Source: Oscillibacter valericigenes (GTDB taxonomy: Bacteria; Bacillota; Clostridia; Oscillospirales; Oscillospiraceae). Taken from it: a stretch of 64,000 nt of DNA. The first letter of the stretch is position 1, and every line of letters starts with the position of its first letter. Below the pieces are notes generated by a model. That model was not told the origin of the DNA. It did not search any database and was given only the letters and a program-made list of their open reading frames with translations. Positions 1 to 9,319 of the stretch are shown here, piece after piece. The position numbers and the translations under genes were made by a program. Location: positions 62,001 to 126,000 of the forward strand of contig NZ_JAFBIV010000004.1 of the NCBI RefSeq assembly GCF_021531915.1, given 5' to 3'.

Positions 1-396
1 GGGAAAACGGTGCTGGAGGGCAGCCTGCGGACCTACCGGGAGGAGACGTATCATTTCTGCAAACAACAGTTGGAGTCCATCGGGCAGGAGATTACCGCCG
101 AGACCGGCTGCGGTGTGAAAGTCTGTCTCAACGAGGGGTATCCCGCGGTATGGAACCACGAGGGGCTGTACGAGACGGTCTGCACTGCCTTGGGGCAGGA
201 CGCCCCTTCCCTGCTGGAGGCCCCGGCCCTGGCGGCGGAGGATTTCTCCTTCTATCAGAAAGCCGTGCCCGGCGTGTTCTTCTTCCTGGGCGCAGGCGAT
301 ACGCCGGAGCTTCACGCGCCGGACTTCTGCTTTGATGACGAGGCCGTTTTGCCCCAAGGCGTGGAATTTTTGAAGAAACTGCTATTCATGGCGTGA
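1..396 (+). CDS. M20-family amidohydrolase / peptidase, C-terminal part
   Basis: The frame is open from the first base, so the gene begins upstream of the window and only about 131 C-terminal residues are present. The segment starts in the region that in M20 amidohydrolases reads G-T-x-R-T-F (here LEGSLRTYREE) and ends with the family's metal-ligand stretch LHAPDFCFDDEAV, comparable to the usual LHs-P-x-F-x-x-D-E motif, followed by a short helical tail. Family members (hippurate hydrolase, aminoacylase, IAA-amino-acid hydrolase) hydrolyse N-acyl amino acids or small amides with two metal ions. The substrate cannot be told from this part. It ends just before a hairpin-rich spacer. Confidence 0.8.
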   Translation, partial: GKTVLEGSLRTYREETYHFCKQQLESIGQEITAETGCGVKVCLNEGYPAVWNHEGLYETVCTALGQDAPSLLEAPALAAEDFSFYQKAVPGVFFFLGAGDTPELHAPDFCFDDEAVLPQGVEFLKKLLFMA

Positions 397-397
397 G

Positions 398-811
398 ATG
401 TCCCCTTTGGGGGACGGGGGAGGCGCCCCCACTTTTCTTTGGGTTGCGCCCAAAGAAAAGCGCCGCGCCCGGTGGGAAAAGAAAGGCGCTTGGGGCCTCA
501 AACTTGACCCGCTCCGGGGTCAAGTTTGGACCGGAGCGGGAGTGGAGCGAGACGATACTACCGTGCCTTGCAAGCCTTCTGCCGAGTGCGTCTGACACCG
601 GCAAAACTCGGATAGAATATCCCCGCATTTGTTACTTCCGACATGCTTTCGGGGCGGTAGACGCATGGACCAGCGTCTCTTTCCGCTGCCGCTCCTGTGC
701 ATCTGCGCATGTCTCCGCAACCGCCGGTTGCGGTATTTGACAGCTTGAAATGGTAGTCTTTTCCCGGCCGGTCTGGTAGTCTATTCCCATCAAAGCAAGG
801 AGGTCCCCCCT
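398..811. other. Hairpin-rich intergenic region without a gene
   Basis: No convincing coding frame is present. The first half is a series of inverted repeats: a perfect 12-bp stem at 432-460 (CTTTTCTTTGGG arm), a perfect 12-bp stem at 499-528 (CAAACTTGACCC arm), and an alternative stem GCTCCGG/CCGGAGC at 511-537 that uses the loop of the previous hairpin and so excludes it. A further short palindrome lies near 718-732. The short open frames here simply read through the palindromes. Confidence 0.6.
751..788 (+). promoter_or_regulatory. Direct repeat, candidate operator of the XRE regulator
   Basis: TGGTAGTCTTTTCCC (751-765) and TGGTAGTCTATTCCC (774-788) match at 14 of 15 positions and start 23 bp apart. 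They lie directly before the ribosome binding site (AAGGAGG) of the helix-turn-helix gene at 812, where an autoregulatory site would be expected. The role is inferred from position and repetition only. Confidence 0.4.
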
Positions 812-1507
812 ATGACGCTGGGTGCAAAAATACAGGCTTTGCGTACAGACGCCGGGATGTCCCAGGAGGATCTGGCAGAGCGCCTGGTGGTCAGCCGCCA
901 GGCTATCAGCAAGTGGGAACTGGACAAAACCGTGCCGGATGTGAAATATATTGTGGCGCTGAGTGAGTTGTTTCAAGTGTCTACGGACTACCTGCTGAAA
1001 GACAGCCCCCATCATACCTCGCCGCCCCAGGCGCAGGCTCCGGCCCCTCCTCCGCCTCCCGTCTCCCCGGAGTCTGTCTTCCCTCTGACCGCATCGGCCT
1101 CTCCAGACCCTTCCTGCTTGCTTTTGGATGTAAGCCTCTGTCTGTTCGTGCTGCTGATTCTCCTGTATCTGGCTGACGATTGCTTCATGCTTTCCTTATT
1201 TTCGACCAGATGGCCGCTGCTGGTGGTTCTGCTGGGAACCCCGGTAATGCTGTTGGCTGGCTTCGAGCTTTTTACCGCTGATACTTCCCTTCAACGGTTC
1301 CGCCGGAGCGTAGCCGGATTCTGTATGCTGTGGGGTTTTTCCATGGCGCTGCTGTGCGGTTTCTCAGAAGTCTTTTTCGTGTTGATCAGTCAGGTAGGCG
1401 GCATCGCCAGTCTGATTCTCTCGCTACTGCTCATTGCTTTGTTTCTGCCCTTTGGGTACGCAGGCCGACGCCTTGCAGATCATCTCCTCAAACGGCGCAA
1501 GGTATAA
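812..1507 (+). CDS. Membrane-anchored XRE-family transcriptional regulator
   Basis: 231 residues. Residues 5-60 form a Cro/C1-type helix-turn-helix with the typical SQEDLAERL and SRQAISKWE strings. A proline-rich linker (about 70-95, run of P, A and Q) follows, then about four hydrophobic segments between residues 103 and 225. The N-terminal DNA-binding domain should therefore be tethered to the membrane by the C-terminal half. Such HTH-membrane proteins are common in clostridia and usually regulate nearby genes or sense envelope or metabolite state; the signal is unknown here. ATG at 812 is preceded by AAGGAGG, and a paired direct repeat lies just upstream. A bidirectional terminator separates it from the convergent aminotransferase gene. 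Confidence 0.8.
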   Translation: MTLGAKIQALRTDAGMSQEDLAERLVVSRQAISKWELDKTVPDVKYIVALSELFQVSTDYLLKDSPHHTSPPQAQAPAPPPPPVSPESVFPLTASASPDPSCLLLDVSLCLFVLLILLYLADDCFMLSLFSTRWPLLVVLLGTPVMLLAGFELFTADTSLQRFRRSVAGFCMLWGFSMALLCGFSEVFFVLISQVGGIASLILSLLLIALFLPFGYAGRRLADHLLKRRKV

Positions 1508-1544
1508 AAAATACGCTGTGCACGGCGCACAGCGTATTTTTTAT
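1504..1544. terminator. Bidirectional rho-independent terminator
   Basis: AAAAAATACGCTGTGC pairs with its complement across a short loop. A-runs and T-runs on both sides serve the converging genes ending at 1507 and 1550. Confidence 0.85.
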
Positions 1545-1549
1545 ACCAT

Positions 1550-2686
1550 TTACAGGGTCTTGATGAACTTCTCGATCCGGTCCAGGCCCTCTTTCAGGTC
1601 CGCGTCGGAGTAGCAGTAGCTCAGGCGCATATAGCCCTCGCAGTCGAAGTAGCAGCCGGGGATCAGGCCCACCAGGCCCTCCTTCAGCATCTTCTCGCAG
1701 AAGGTCAGAGAGTCCATGCCGTACTTTTTGATGTTGATGAACATGTAGAAGGCGCCCTCCGGCTCCTGGACCTCCAGGCCCATATCCACCAGCCGCTTGT
1801 ACACGTAGTCCCGGCGCTTGCGGAAAATCTCCACCATGCCGCTGGTATCGCTCTCCAGAGCCGCCACACAGGCAGGCTGGACAAAGGAGGGGGCAGAGAC
1901 CACCATGTACTGATGGAAGATCTGCATCCGGTCCCGGATAGGGGCATCCGCCAGGCAGTAGCCCAGGCGCCAGCCGGTCATGGCATAGGGCTTAGAGAAG
2001 CTGTTGATGACGATGATGCGGTCCCGCATGTCCTGATACTCGGAGAAGCTGTGGTAGTCCTCTGTGTAGACCAGGGTCCGGTACACATCGTCGCACAGAA
2101 CGAAGATGGGCTTGTCCACCAGGATGTCGTGGATGGCGTCCAGGGTCTCCTTGGTATAGATGCAGCCGGTGGGGTTATTGGGAGAGGTCAGGATGATGGC
2201 CTTGGTCTTTTCATTGATGGCGGCCTTCAGAGCCTCCGGGTCCACCTGGAAATGGTTGTCCTCCGTGGGCAGGTTCACAGGAACGCCGCGGCACAGCCGG
2301 GTGATGGAGGCGTACAGGCTGAAGGAGGGCGTGGGGATGATGACCTCGTCGCCGGGGTTCAGCACAGTGGCCAGAGCGATGTGCAGGCTCTCGGTGGCGC
2401 CGATGGTCAAAATAATCTCCTCGGGGTCATAGTGTAGCCCATGGGCCTTATCCTCGAATTTGGAGATGGCCTCCAGCATATAGGGATAGCCGTTTCCGGG
2501 AGGATAGTGGGTGTCGTTGGCATCCAGGGCAGCCTTGGCGGCCTCCTTCACCATATCGGGGGTATTCAGGTCCGGCTCGCCGATGGTCAGGGCACAGGCG
2601 CCGGGCGTTCCCCGCACCAGGAAGGTAAAACGACGAATGCCGGATAGTTCCTCGCCGAGCACGGCGTTATTCAGTTTCAATTCCAT
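1550..2686 (-). CDS. PLP-dependent aminotransferase, class I/II
   Basis: 378 residues, normal length for fold-type I aminotransferases of the AspC/PatA group. Visible family hallmarks are the SPNNPTG loop, the D-D-V-Y pair that holds the PLP ring, the SFSKPYAMTGWRLGY stretch carrying the Schiff-base lysine (about residue 235), and a late arginine in the C-terminal MRLSYC strand that would bind the substrate carboxylate. It should transfer an amino group between an amino acid and a 2-oxo acid in the cytoplasm; the amino-acid preference is not readable. ATG at 2686 is preferred over the GTG at 2695 because AGGAG lies 10 nt upstream of the ATG but abuts the GTG. It stands alone, with a terminator on its 3' side. 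Confidence 0.85.
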   Translation of the reverse strand: MELKLNNAVLGEELSGIRRFTFLVRGTPGACALTIGEPDLNTPDMVKEAAKAALDANDTHYPPGNGYPYMLEAISKFEDKAHGLHYDPEEIILTIGATESLHIALATVLNPGDEVIIPTPSFSLYASITRLCRGVPVNLPTEDNHFQVDPEALKAAINEKTKAIILTSPNNPTGCIYTKETLDAIHDILVDKPIFVLCDDVYRTLVYTEDYHSFSEYQDMRDRIIVINSFSKPYAMTGWRLGYCLADAPIRDRMQIFHQYMVVSAPSFVQPACVAALESDTSGMVEIFRKRRDYVYKRLVDMGLEVQEPEGAFYMFINIKKYGMDSLTFCEKMLKEGLVGLIPGCYFDCEGYMRLSYCYSDADLKEGLDRIEKFIKTL

Positions 2687-2768
2687 GGGTCTCACGCTCC
2701 TATTTTACGATTTAAAGTAAGTATATGCGCATCCCCAAAAGATGTCAACGGCCAATTCTGCTTGCAGG

Positions 2769-2803
2769 AAAAAACGGGACGGCAAAACCGTCCCGTTTTT
2801 CAA
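2769..2803. terminator. Rho-independent terminator
   Basis: ACGGGACGG/CCGTCCCGT stem with a CAAAA loop, flanked by an A-run and a T-run. It lies just 3' of the minus-strand gene ending at 2811. Confidence 0.85.
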
Positions 2804-2810
2804 TGGTTTG

Positions 2811-4628
2811 TCAGGCCCTGGTCTCCAGGGGGAAATCATCCGTGGGCTTCTCCTCGCCCTCGAACCGGAAATCAGAAGCAGGAATGATACCATTCTCCGG
2901 GAAAGAAGCCTCATCCAGCCGGTAGGTGTACCAGATACTGTCGCCCACATCCAGTAAGACGGCTCTGGGCACCTCCGCCGCGTTAAAGTCCAGATAGCCC
3001 AGGCTGTGCTCCATGCGCACATAGTAGTGGGTGTTGCCGCCCACCACGGCGCTGCGGATCTCGGCGATGATGCCGTGCTCCTCCCTGACATCGCCCTGGT
3101 TCACCTGGGCGTCTCCGGCGCCGATCAGGCCCGCGTTGGCCAGGGTCTTGCGATAGTTGGTCTCGCACTGGGCCACGGTGCTGCCGGTCTCCACGATCTG
3201 ATACTGCTGGACGTTGACCATGGCATACATTTTCACCAGGCCGTCCTCGCCTTTCAAAGACATGAAGTAGGTGGGCTGGTCTGCAATGTTCAGCAGCAGG
3301 GGGAAGGTTGCCACATAGCGCATCTGCTGCACCTGGCTCTGGGCGGAGTCCATGGCAGAGGTCTCCGTGGCGCCGGCGCAGGGATAGAAGTGGGTCTCCT
3401 TTGTCCGCTGATTGGAGAGGATGAAGCCGATGTTGGACTGGTCAGAAGTAACGGAGGTGACACCAGTGTACATATACACATCGTCGTTGATGGCAATATA
3501 GTTCCAGCCGGAGGTGGTCAGCGTCACATCCCGCTGGCCGAACAGAGAGTTCAGGAAACCGTTGTGGTACATGCCGTAATAGTCGTACTGATCCATGATG
3601 ATGTCGGAGGAATACACCCGGTCCACCCAGTTGGGGACCTCCTGGTAGTACTCGCTCTCACCGGTGATGGCGTTCACCAGCACGGCCCCCTCCACATCGG
3701 TGCCGCCGAAGAGGCCGATGGTCTTGACGATGCGGGAGCAGACCCAGTAGGGGATGCCGTCCTCGTCGATCTCAAAGACCGGCTCATCAAACATCATGGT
3801 GGGGTACTGGAACCGCAGGTGGCGGTACAGGTTCCGGCCAAAGTGCTCAGCCACGGTGTACTTCATCCCTTCGTTCAGCCGCACCACCTCAGCCTCCTGG
3901 GTCACCATGTCGATGACGATATAGGCCGGCAGGCCATCGGAGCGGTTGGTAAACCACTTGATCAGGTCGCCGTAGGCCAGAGAGGTGACCCGGACCGGGC
4001 GGCCCTGGTAGTTGATCTGGGTGTAGCTGGGCAGGATCTCAAACTGGGACACCATGTCCGCCAGCTCGCCCAGCTTCCGGCTGCCCAGACGGGAGGCGGA
4101 ATCCGCATCCAGCATGGGGATCTGGTCATAGCTGATCTCCTCCACCTCGGCGGTGAAGTCGCCGCTCTGAAGGGGCAGCAGTTCACTGTAGCTGGAGGCC
4201 CGCAGCACCACCCAGGAGCTGATGGCACCCACGGCGATGACGGCGATCAGGCCGATGAAAGCCAGGAAAGGGACCGTGCACTGCTTCTTCACGAAGCCCA
4301 CATACCCCCGTACTCCCTCACCCTGGAAGCCGGAGGTCAGCACGGCGCATACGCAGTACACCGCGCACAGCAGGAAAGCAAAGACGTAGAATTCCTCCGC
4401 ATGGAGGTTGATGGCCGGCAGTTCCACGTAGAAATACACCAGGCCGAATACCAGTGTCACAGCCAGGTTGATGAGGGTGCGGGTGAAGGCGTTGCCGATG
4501 GGCTTCCGGGGCTTGCGTTCCTTCTTGGGGCGGGGCGGCGTATAGCCGGCGTTCCCCTGGCCTTCCGCGCCGTTGAAGCCGCCGAAATCCCCGGGATTGA
4601 AGCCGCCGAAATTGAATGTAAACGGCAT
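2811..4628 (-). CDS. Conserved membrane protein with large extracytoplasmic domain, function unknown
   Basis: 605 residues. A Gly/Phe/Asn-rich start (about 1-25) and a basic Pro/Lys segment (about 30-45) precede three hydrophobic segments at about 48-70, 80-100 and 115-140. The remaining 450 residues are soluble, rich in Tyr, Asp and Val, and carry no catalytic motif I recognise. The pattern suggests a small membrane bundle with a large folded domain, probably outside the membrane; repeated phrases such as GIPYWVCSRIVKTIGLF look structural. A good RBS (AAGGGAG) lies 8 nt before the ATG. The gene is monocistronic, between its own terminator and a divergent gene at 4834. I do not assign a function. 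Confidence 0.7.
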   Translation of the reverse strand: MPFTFNFGGFNPGDFGGFNGAEGQGNAGYTPPRPKKERKPRKPIGNAFTRTLINLAVTLVFGLVYFYVELPAINLHAEEFYVFAFLLCAVYCVCAVLTSGFQGEGVRGYVGFVKKQCTVPFLAFIGLIAVIAVGAISSWVVLRASSYSELLPLQSGDFTAEVEEISYDQIPMLDADSASRLGSRKLGELADMVSQFEILPSYTQINYQGRPVRVTSLAYGDLIKWFTNRSDGLPAYIVIDMVTQEAEVVRLNEGMKYTVAEHFGRNLYRHLRFQYPTMMFDEPVFEIDEDGIPYWVCSRIVKTIGLFGGTDVEGAVLVNAITGESEYYQEVPNWVDRVYSSDIIMDQYDYYGMYHNGFLNSLFGQRDVTLTTSGWNYIAINDDVYMYTGVTSVTSDQSNIGFILSNQRTKETHFYPCAGATETSAMDSAQSQVQQMRYVATFPLLLNIADQPTYFMSLKGEDGLVKMYAMVNVQQYQIVETGSTVAQCETNYRKTLANAGLIGAGDAQVNQGDVREEHGIIAEIRSAVVGGNTHYYVRMEHSLGYLDFNAAEVPRAVLLDVGDSIWYTYRLDEASFPENGIIPASDFRFEGEEKPTDDFPLETRA

Positions 4629-4833
4629 GAGACATACTCCCTTCTTTAGATGGTCTTTCTATTTGTTAAATTTCAAATTAACGTTGATATTTATGATACA
4701 CGAAAAGTATGAACAAATCAAGTTTCCCCCATGCGTTGAAAAATTTGTCCCCACTCGCCCTGCCGCTTTCCTTTTTCGCCCCTCTATGATACAGTATAAA
4801 AAACACTCCGACCACGCGTAGAAAGGATATGCC

Positions 4834-5580
4834 ATGAAGCTCACACCGCTGGAATGCCGAAAGATTCGCCTGATTCTGTTACTTCTGGGCTTGATTCTGC
4901 TTTTAGCGGCAACTCTCTCCCTTCGCGAACAGCACAAGGAAGAGCCGCGGTGGGATACCTTGCCCCATGTGGAAGTAAACGGTGTCAAGTACCTGTCCTC
5001 CTCCCACGGCGCAATTTTCGAGGACTGCCCTCCAGGCTTTGTCTACGGAGGCGATACAGAGCTGGATGATCAAAGCGTTCCCTGCTATGCCAATCCGGCA
5101 ATGCCTGAATGGGTCTATCTCTATCAGACGTGCTACAATCAATGGACGCGGGAGTATTATCCGGCCTATGTCCGCTATGTGGAGGAGACTCTGCGAGGGC
5201 TGGAGCTGTTGCGGTACAACGGACAGCTATATGCCCGGTTGCTGGATGTGGACTACCTGCTCCTTGACCCGGCGTATCAGAAGGACGCAGAACTGGTAAA
5301 GCGCTTTGACGGTGCGGATACCCGCTATGGCTGGCGGTTCGAGGGGATAGCTCCGGAGAGTTTCTCCCCGCTGGGCATCACGGTATTTGACGGCTATGAT
5401 ACCATCCCATCTTCAGAGCTGGGTGTCAATTCCCACTGGGGTGAACAAGTCTGGGGTTCCTCCACAGAGCCGGACGTGCTGCTGGTCGAGGATTCCTGGT
5501 CTACTCACATGTCTCAGGAAAGCGGCGAGACGCGGCACGACGGCTTTCAGGTATATATCCGCTTTGATTTTCAAAACTGA
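4834..5580 (+). CDS. Membrane-anchored protein of unknown function
   Basis: 248 residues. After a charged N-terminus (MKLTPLECRKIR), a single hydrophobic segment at about 12-30 forms a signal anchor; no lipobox follows. The remainder is an acidic, Tyr- and Trp-rich soluble domain with one Cys pair region (CPPGFVYGG and VPCYANPAMP). No known catalytic motif was seen. AAAGGA lies 7 nt upstream of the start. Divergently transcribed from the 605-residue membrane protein; the 3' side shares a terminator with clpC. Codon use resembles the neighbours. Confidence 0.65.
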   Translation: MKLTPLECRKIRLILLLLGLILLLAATLSLREQHKEEPRWDTLPHVEVNGVKYLSSSHGAIFEDCPPGFVYGGDTELDDQSVPCYANPAMPEWVYLYQTCYNQWTREYYPAYVRYVEETLRGLELLRYNGQLYARLLDVDYLLLDPAYQKDAELVKRFDGADTRYGWRFEGIAPESFSPLGITVFDGYDTIPSSELGVNSHWGEQVWGSSTEPDVLLVEDSWSTHMSQESGETRHDGFQVYIRFDFQN

Positions 5581-5587
5581 CGCAAAC

Positions 5588-5622
5588 AATCCCCTGCCGC
5601 GGTGCGGCAGGGGACTGTTTCT
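5588..5622. terminator. Bidirectional terminator
   Basis: CCCCTGCCGC-GGT-GCGGCAGGGG stem with T-rich tails on both strands, between the gene ending at 5580 and clpC ending at 5622. Confidence 0.85.
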
Positions 5623-8078
5623 TATTTCGTGACGCAGAGTCTGTTGTCCTCCACGGTGAGTCTGGCGGTATCGCCGGCCCGGAGGGTGCCGTCCAGCATC
5701 TTCTCGGCCACGGCGTCCTCCACCTTGCTCTGGATGGCCCGGCGCAGGGGCCGGGCGCCGTACTTGGGGTCGAAGCCCTCCTTGGCAAGTTCCGCCACCG
5801 CCTCGTCACCGGCATCCAGATGGATGCCCATGGTCTCCATGCGGTCTGCCACAGTCTTCAGCATCCGGCGGGCCACCTCCCGGATATCCTCCTCCGTCAG
5901 GGAGCGGAAGACGATGATGTCGTCGATCCGGTTCAGGAACTCGGGGCGGAAGGTCTGGCGCAGCTCCGTCATGACGGTCTCCCTGGCCCGTTGGAAGGCC
6001 TGTTCGGCGTCGGGGTCCCGGTGCTCCTGGGTATTGAAGCCCAGCTTGGCGCCGGCGGCGGTCAGGGCCTTGGCGCCGATGTTGCTGGTCATGACAATGA
6101 CCGCGTTCTTGAAGTCCACGGTGCGGCCCTGGGAGTCGGTGATCCGGCCGTCGTCCAGAATTTGCAGCAGGATGTTCCACACATCCTCATGGGCCTTCTC
6201 GATCTCATCGAACAGCACCACGGAGTAGGGCTTGCGGCGCACCTTCTCGGTGAGCTGGCCGCCCTCCTCGTGGCCCACATAGCCCGGGGGAGAGCCAATC
6301 AGGCGGGACACCGTGTGCCGCTCCATGTACTCGGACATGTCAATGCGGATCATGGCATTCTCATCGCCGAACATGGCCTCCGCCAGGGACTTGCACAGCT
6401 CCGTCTTGCCCACGCCGGTGGGGCCCAGGAACAGGAAGCTGCCGATGGGCCGCTTGGGGTCCTTCAGGCCCACACGGCCACGGCGGATGGCCCGGGCCAC
6501 GGCCTTGACGGCCTCGTCCTGGCCTACCACACGCTGGTGGAGGGTCTCCTCCATGTGCAGCAGCCGCGTTCCCTCGTCCTCCGTCAGACGGGTGACGGGG
6601 ATGCCGGTCCAGCCGGACACCACGGCGGCGATGTCCTCGGCGTTCACAGGCCGGTGCTGGGCATGGTTCCTGCGGCGCTTGTCCCGCTCGTTCTCCACCT
6701 GCTCCCGGTAGTTCTTCTCAATATCCCGCAGCTGGGCGGCTTTCTCATAGTCCTGGTTCTGGATGGCATCGTCCTTTTCCTTCACCAGAGCCGCGATCTT
6801 CTCCTCCAGGCTCTTCAGCTCGGGAGAAATTTCTTCCGTCTCCATCCGCACCCGGCTGGCGGCCTCGTCCATCAGGTCAATGGCCTTGTCGGGCAGGAAG
6901 CGGTCGTTGATATACCGGGCAGAGAGAGACACAGCGGCCTCCAGGGCCTCGTCGGTGATCGTCAGCTTGTGGTGCTGCTCGTACTTCTCCCGCAGACCCT
7001 TCAAAATCTCCAGGGACGATTCCTGGCTGGGCTCACCCACCTGCACCGGCTGGAACCGGCGCTCCAGGGCGGCGTCCTTCTCGATATACTTGCGGTATTC
7101 GTTCAGAGTGGTGGCGCCGATGACGCGGATCTCACCCCGGCCCAGGGCGGGCTTGATGATGTTGGCGGCGTCCACGGCGCCCTCGGCGGAGCCGGCGCCC
7201 ACGATGGTATGCAGTTCGTCGATGAAGAGGATCACGTTGCCGGACTTTTTAACCTCCTCCATGACCTTCTTGATGCGCTCTTCAAACTCGCCCCGGTACT
7301 TGGTGCCTGCCACCATGCCGGAGAGGTCCAGGGACAGGATTTTCTTGTCCAGCAGATCGTCGGGCACGTCGCCCATGACGATCTTCCGGGCCAGGCCCTC
7401 GGCAATGGCAGTCTTGCCCACGCCGGGCTCGCCGATCAGGCAGGGGTTGTTCTTGGTGCGGCGGGACAAAATCTGGATGACCCGCTGGATCTCCTCGTCA
7501 CGCCCGATCACAGGGTCCAGCTTGCCGGCCCGGGCGTCGGCCGTCAGGTCCCGGGTGAACTCCTTCAGGGTCTTGTTCTTGCCGCTGTCCTCCTTGGCAG
7601 TGGCAGCGGCGGTCCTGGCCTCGGCGGCCTTGCCCCGGGGTGTCTCGTTCAGCTTTTGCATGAGGGCGGTGTACAGGTGCTTGGCCTCCACACCGGCGGC
7701 CCGCAGGATGCGGACGGCCATGTTGTTGCCCTCCCGCAGGATGCCCGCCAGCAGGTGCTCGGTGCCCACGTAGTTATAGCCGCCCCGGACGGAATCCTCC
7801 ATGGCGATCTCCACCACCCGCTTGGCACGGGGGGTGAGCCCCTGGGCGGGGTTGCTGCCGGGCAGCCCCACGCCCACACTCTTCTTAATGATCTCCACGA
7901 TCATGTCGTCGGTCAGACCCGTCTCGGTGAGGACGGTGTGGGCCATACCCTCTTCCTCCCGGATCAGGCCCAGCAGCAGGTGCTCTGTGCCCACGTAGCC
8001 GTGGCCCAGCTCGCCAGCTGCCTCCTGGGAAAGCCGCAGGGCCTCTTCGGCCCTGGGCGTGAATTTGTTTTCATTCAT
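5622..8078 (-). CDS. clpC: ATP-dependent Clp protease ATP-binding subunit ClpC
   Basis: 818 residues, full length for ClpC. Two Clp-N repeats (about 5-145), first AAA+ module with Walker A GEPGVGKT near residue 216 and Walker [10 protein letters not shown], a UVR/middle domain near 420-460 typical of ClpC, then the second AAA+ module with Walker A GPTGVGKT near 550 and the D2-small domain with a NRIDDIIVF sensor region. ClpC unfolds substrates and feeds them to the ClpP chamber, with McsA-type adaptors or MecA selecting targets. It is the last gene of the ctsR-mcsA-clpC operon, 33 bp after mcsA, and should be repressed by CtsR and induced by heat. The mcsB gene usually between mcsA and clpC is absent. 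Confidence 0.97.
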   Translation of the reverse strand: MNENKFTPRAEEALRLSQEAAGELGHGYVGTEHLLLGLIREEEGMAHTVLTETGLTDDMIVEIIKKSVGVGLPGSNPAQGLTPRAKRVVEIAMEDSVRGGYNYVGTEHLLAGILREGNNMAVRILRAAGVEAKHLYTALMQKLNETPRGKAAEARTAAATAKEDSGKNKTLKEFTRDLTADARAGKLDPVIGRDEEIQRVIQILSRRTKNNPCLIGEPGVGKTAIAEGLARKIVMGDVPDDLLDKKILSLDLSGMVAGTKYRGEFEERIKKVMEEVKKSGNVILFIDELHTIVGAGSAEGAVDAANIIKPALGRGEIRVIGATTLNEYRKYIEKDAALERRFQPVQVGEPSQESSLEILKGLREKYEQHHKLTITDEALEAAVSLSARYINDRFLPDKAIDLMDEAASRVRMETEEISPELKSLEEKIAALVKEKDDAIQNQDYEKAAQLRDIEKNYREQVENERDKRRRNHAQHRPVNAEDIAAVVSGWTGIPVTRLTEDEGTRLLHMEETLHQRVVGQDEAVKAVARAIRRGRVGLKDPKRPIGSFLFLGPTGVGKTELCKSLAEAMFGDENAMIRIDMSEYMERHTVSRLIGSPPGYVGHEEGGQLTEKVRRKPYSVVLFDEIEKAHEDVWNILLQILDDGRITDSQGRTVDFKNAVIVMTSNIGAKALTAAGAKLGFNTQEHRDPDAEQAFQRARETVMTELRQTFRPEFLNRIDDIIVFRSLTEEDIREVARRMLKTVADRMETMGIHLDAGDEAVAELAKEGFDPKYGARPLRRAIQSKVEDAVAEKMLDGTLRAGDTARLTVEDNRLCVTK

Positions 8079-8111
8079 AGTTGTCTGCCTCCCCTCTGGG
8101 AAATCGTTCGT

Positions 8112-8612
8112 TTACTTGTTTTCCTGGTGTTCCGCTTCCAGCTTGTGGATCTCGTCCCGCAGCTCCGCGGCCCGCTCGAAGTTCTCCTGGTGGACGGCCT
8201 TCTTCATCTCCAGCCGCAGGGCGTTCAGCTTTCGCTGATAGGCGAACCAGTTCTGGTCCTCCTGCCCCACCAGGTCCTCCTGCTTTCCGCTGGTCTGGAC
8301 CTCCTGCTGGACCGGTGCCGCACTCAGTGCCGGCATATCGGCGAAGAAATCATCGAAGGGGTCCTCCAGCATCCGGCTCATCCGGCCCATCAGGCTGGGC
8401 ACAGGGGCAAAGAAGTCATCGAAGAGACTGCCGCCGAACATGCTGCCGAAGCCCTGCATCATCCGCTGACTGTGAGCCGCCAGCTTCTGGGTGTAGCCCA
8501 GCTTCTCGGCACACTCGCTGCACAGGTGCTTCTCGGTGACCTTTCCGTTGATGTTGCTCTGATACATAAAGGTAACTTCATTCTTACCGCAATTCTCGCA
8601 TTTCATAATCAA
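8112..8612 (-). CDS. mcsA: McsA-like zinc-binding ClpC regulator with UVR domain
   Basis: 166 residues. The N-terminus carries two Cys pairs (CENCGKN and CSECAEKLG) for zinc. A low-complexity middle rich in Phe, Asp and Met (about 55-110) separates it from a C-terminal UVR motif (about 125-160, LEMKKAVHQENFERAAELRD) matching the UVR domain in ClpC. In Bacillus McsA activates the arginine kinase McsB and helps present substrates to ClpC. No mcsB lies beside it here, so its partner is either ClpC directly or a kinase elsewhere. Second gene of the CtsR operon. Confidence 0.88.
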   Translation of the reverse strand: MIMKCENCGKNEVTFMYQSNINGKVTEKHLCSECAEKLGYTQKLAAHSQRMMQGFGSMFGGSLFDDFFAPVPSLMGRMSRMLEDPFDDFFADMPALSAAPVQQEVQTSGKQEDLVGQEDQNWFAYQRKLNALRLEMKKAVHQENFERAAELRDEIHKLEAEHQENK

Positions 8613-8675
8613 TTCCTCCTATATATTCATTATAATAATCATAATAACTAATTTATTGTGTGTCTAAGGTCAAAC

Positions 8676-9128
8676 TCATACTTGCAGGATCAAAACCTGC
8701 TTCATAATATCCGCCCGGACAGCATCCCGGTTCTCCCGGAGCACGGCCCCCAGGGCCTTGTCGCCCACGGCAGCCAGCAGCGCCCGGCCCACGTCTTCGC
8801 TTAGCGCTCCGGACTGCACCAGATTGCTGAGGATGGCCCGTGCCGAGGGCAGGTCCACCCGGTCGCCCAGAGAGTTGATGACGTGCATCAACAGCGTCTG
8901 CCGGTCCACCTGCACCCGGGTGATGCGGATGTATCCGTTGCCGCCCCGGCGGCTCTCCACAATATAGCCTCGCTCCGGGGAAAAGCGGGTGCTCATCACA
9001 TAGTTGATCTGGCTGGGCACGCAGTTGAAGCGCTGGGCCAGGTCATTGCGCTGGACCTCCAGCACACCGTTCTCCGCCTCCTCCAGGCTCTCCTGCAGGA
9101 AGCTGGCGATCAGATCCGAAATACCCAC
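8676..9128 (-). CDS. ctsR: CtsR, repressor of class III heat-shock genes
   Basis: 150 residues from the chosen start, the usual size. It has the CtsR DNA-binding half with the wing RRGGNGYIRITR that contacts the heptad repeats, and a C-terminal dimerisation half. GTG at 9128 is preferred: CtsR proteins begin close to the ISDLI string, and AAAGGG lies about 11 nt upstream. TTG codons at 9158 and 9149 would extend the frame but lack a ribosome site. CtsR represses clp genes by binding tandem GGTCAAA heptads; two such sites bracket its own promoter. The sensor role is thermal, and it is normally inactivated through the glycine-rich wing. Confidence 0.93.
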   Translation of the reverse strand: MGISDLIASFLQESLEEAENGVLEVQRNDLAQRFNCVPSQINYVMSTRFSPERGYIVESRRGGNGYIRITRVQVDRQTLLMHVINSLGDRVDLPSARAILSNLVQSGALSEDVGRALLAAVGDKALGAVLRENRDAVRADIMKQVLILQV

Positions 9129-9171
9129 TTGTTGACCATCCCTTTCCAAGAACGTCAAATCATTCTTTGAC

Positions 9172-9257
9172 TTTGACTTTCTTTGATCTTTTGTTCTGAC
9201 GTCAGTATATCACTCTGCCGCCCAATGTCAATAGGTTGTTTTTGACTTTCTTTGACC
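9172..9257 (-). promoter_or_regulatory. ctsR operon promoter flanked by two CtsR boxes
   Basis: Minus-strand TTGACA (9226-9231), 16-bp spacer, TATACT (9204-9209). Upstream, 9241-9257 reads GGTCAAAGAAAGTCAAA, a full match to the CtsR heptad pair (RGTCAAA-NAN-RGTCAAA). Downstream of the start site, 9172-9188 reads GATCAAAGAAAGTCAAA, one base off consensus. The pair brackets the promoter, as expected for autorepression. Confidence 0.9.
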
Positions 9258-9319
9258 TTTTTGAAAACAAATTGTGAACGGCCTTTTCAAATCCTTGCGA
9301 ATTTTTTAACGGCATGGAC

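Noticed and set aside
3006-4649. 547-codon plus-strand frame over the 605-residue membrane protein
   Set aside because: His/Gly/Val-rich shadow frame with no ribosome site; the minus strand has a clear start, membrane segments and terminator.
5820-8651. Very long open frame (943 codons) antisense to clpC and mcsA
   Set aside because: It mirrors GC-rich coding sequence on the other strand; the product is a low-complexity His/Gly/Leu-rich string without domains, while the minus-strand reading gives textbook ClpC and McsA.
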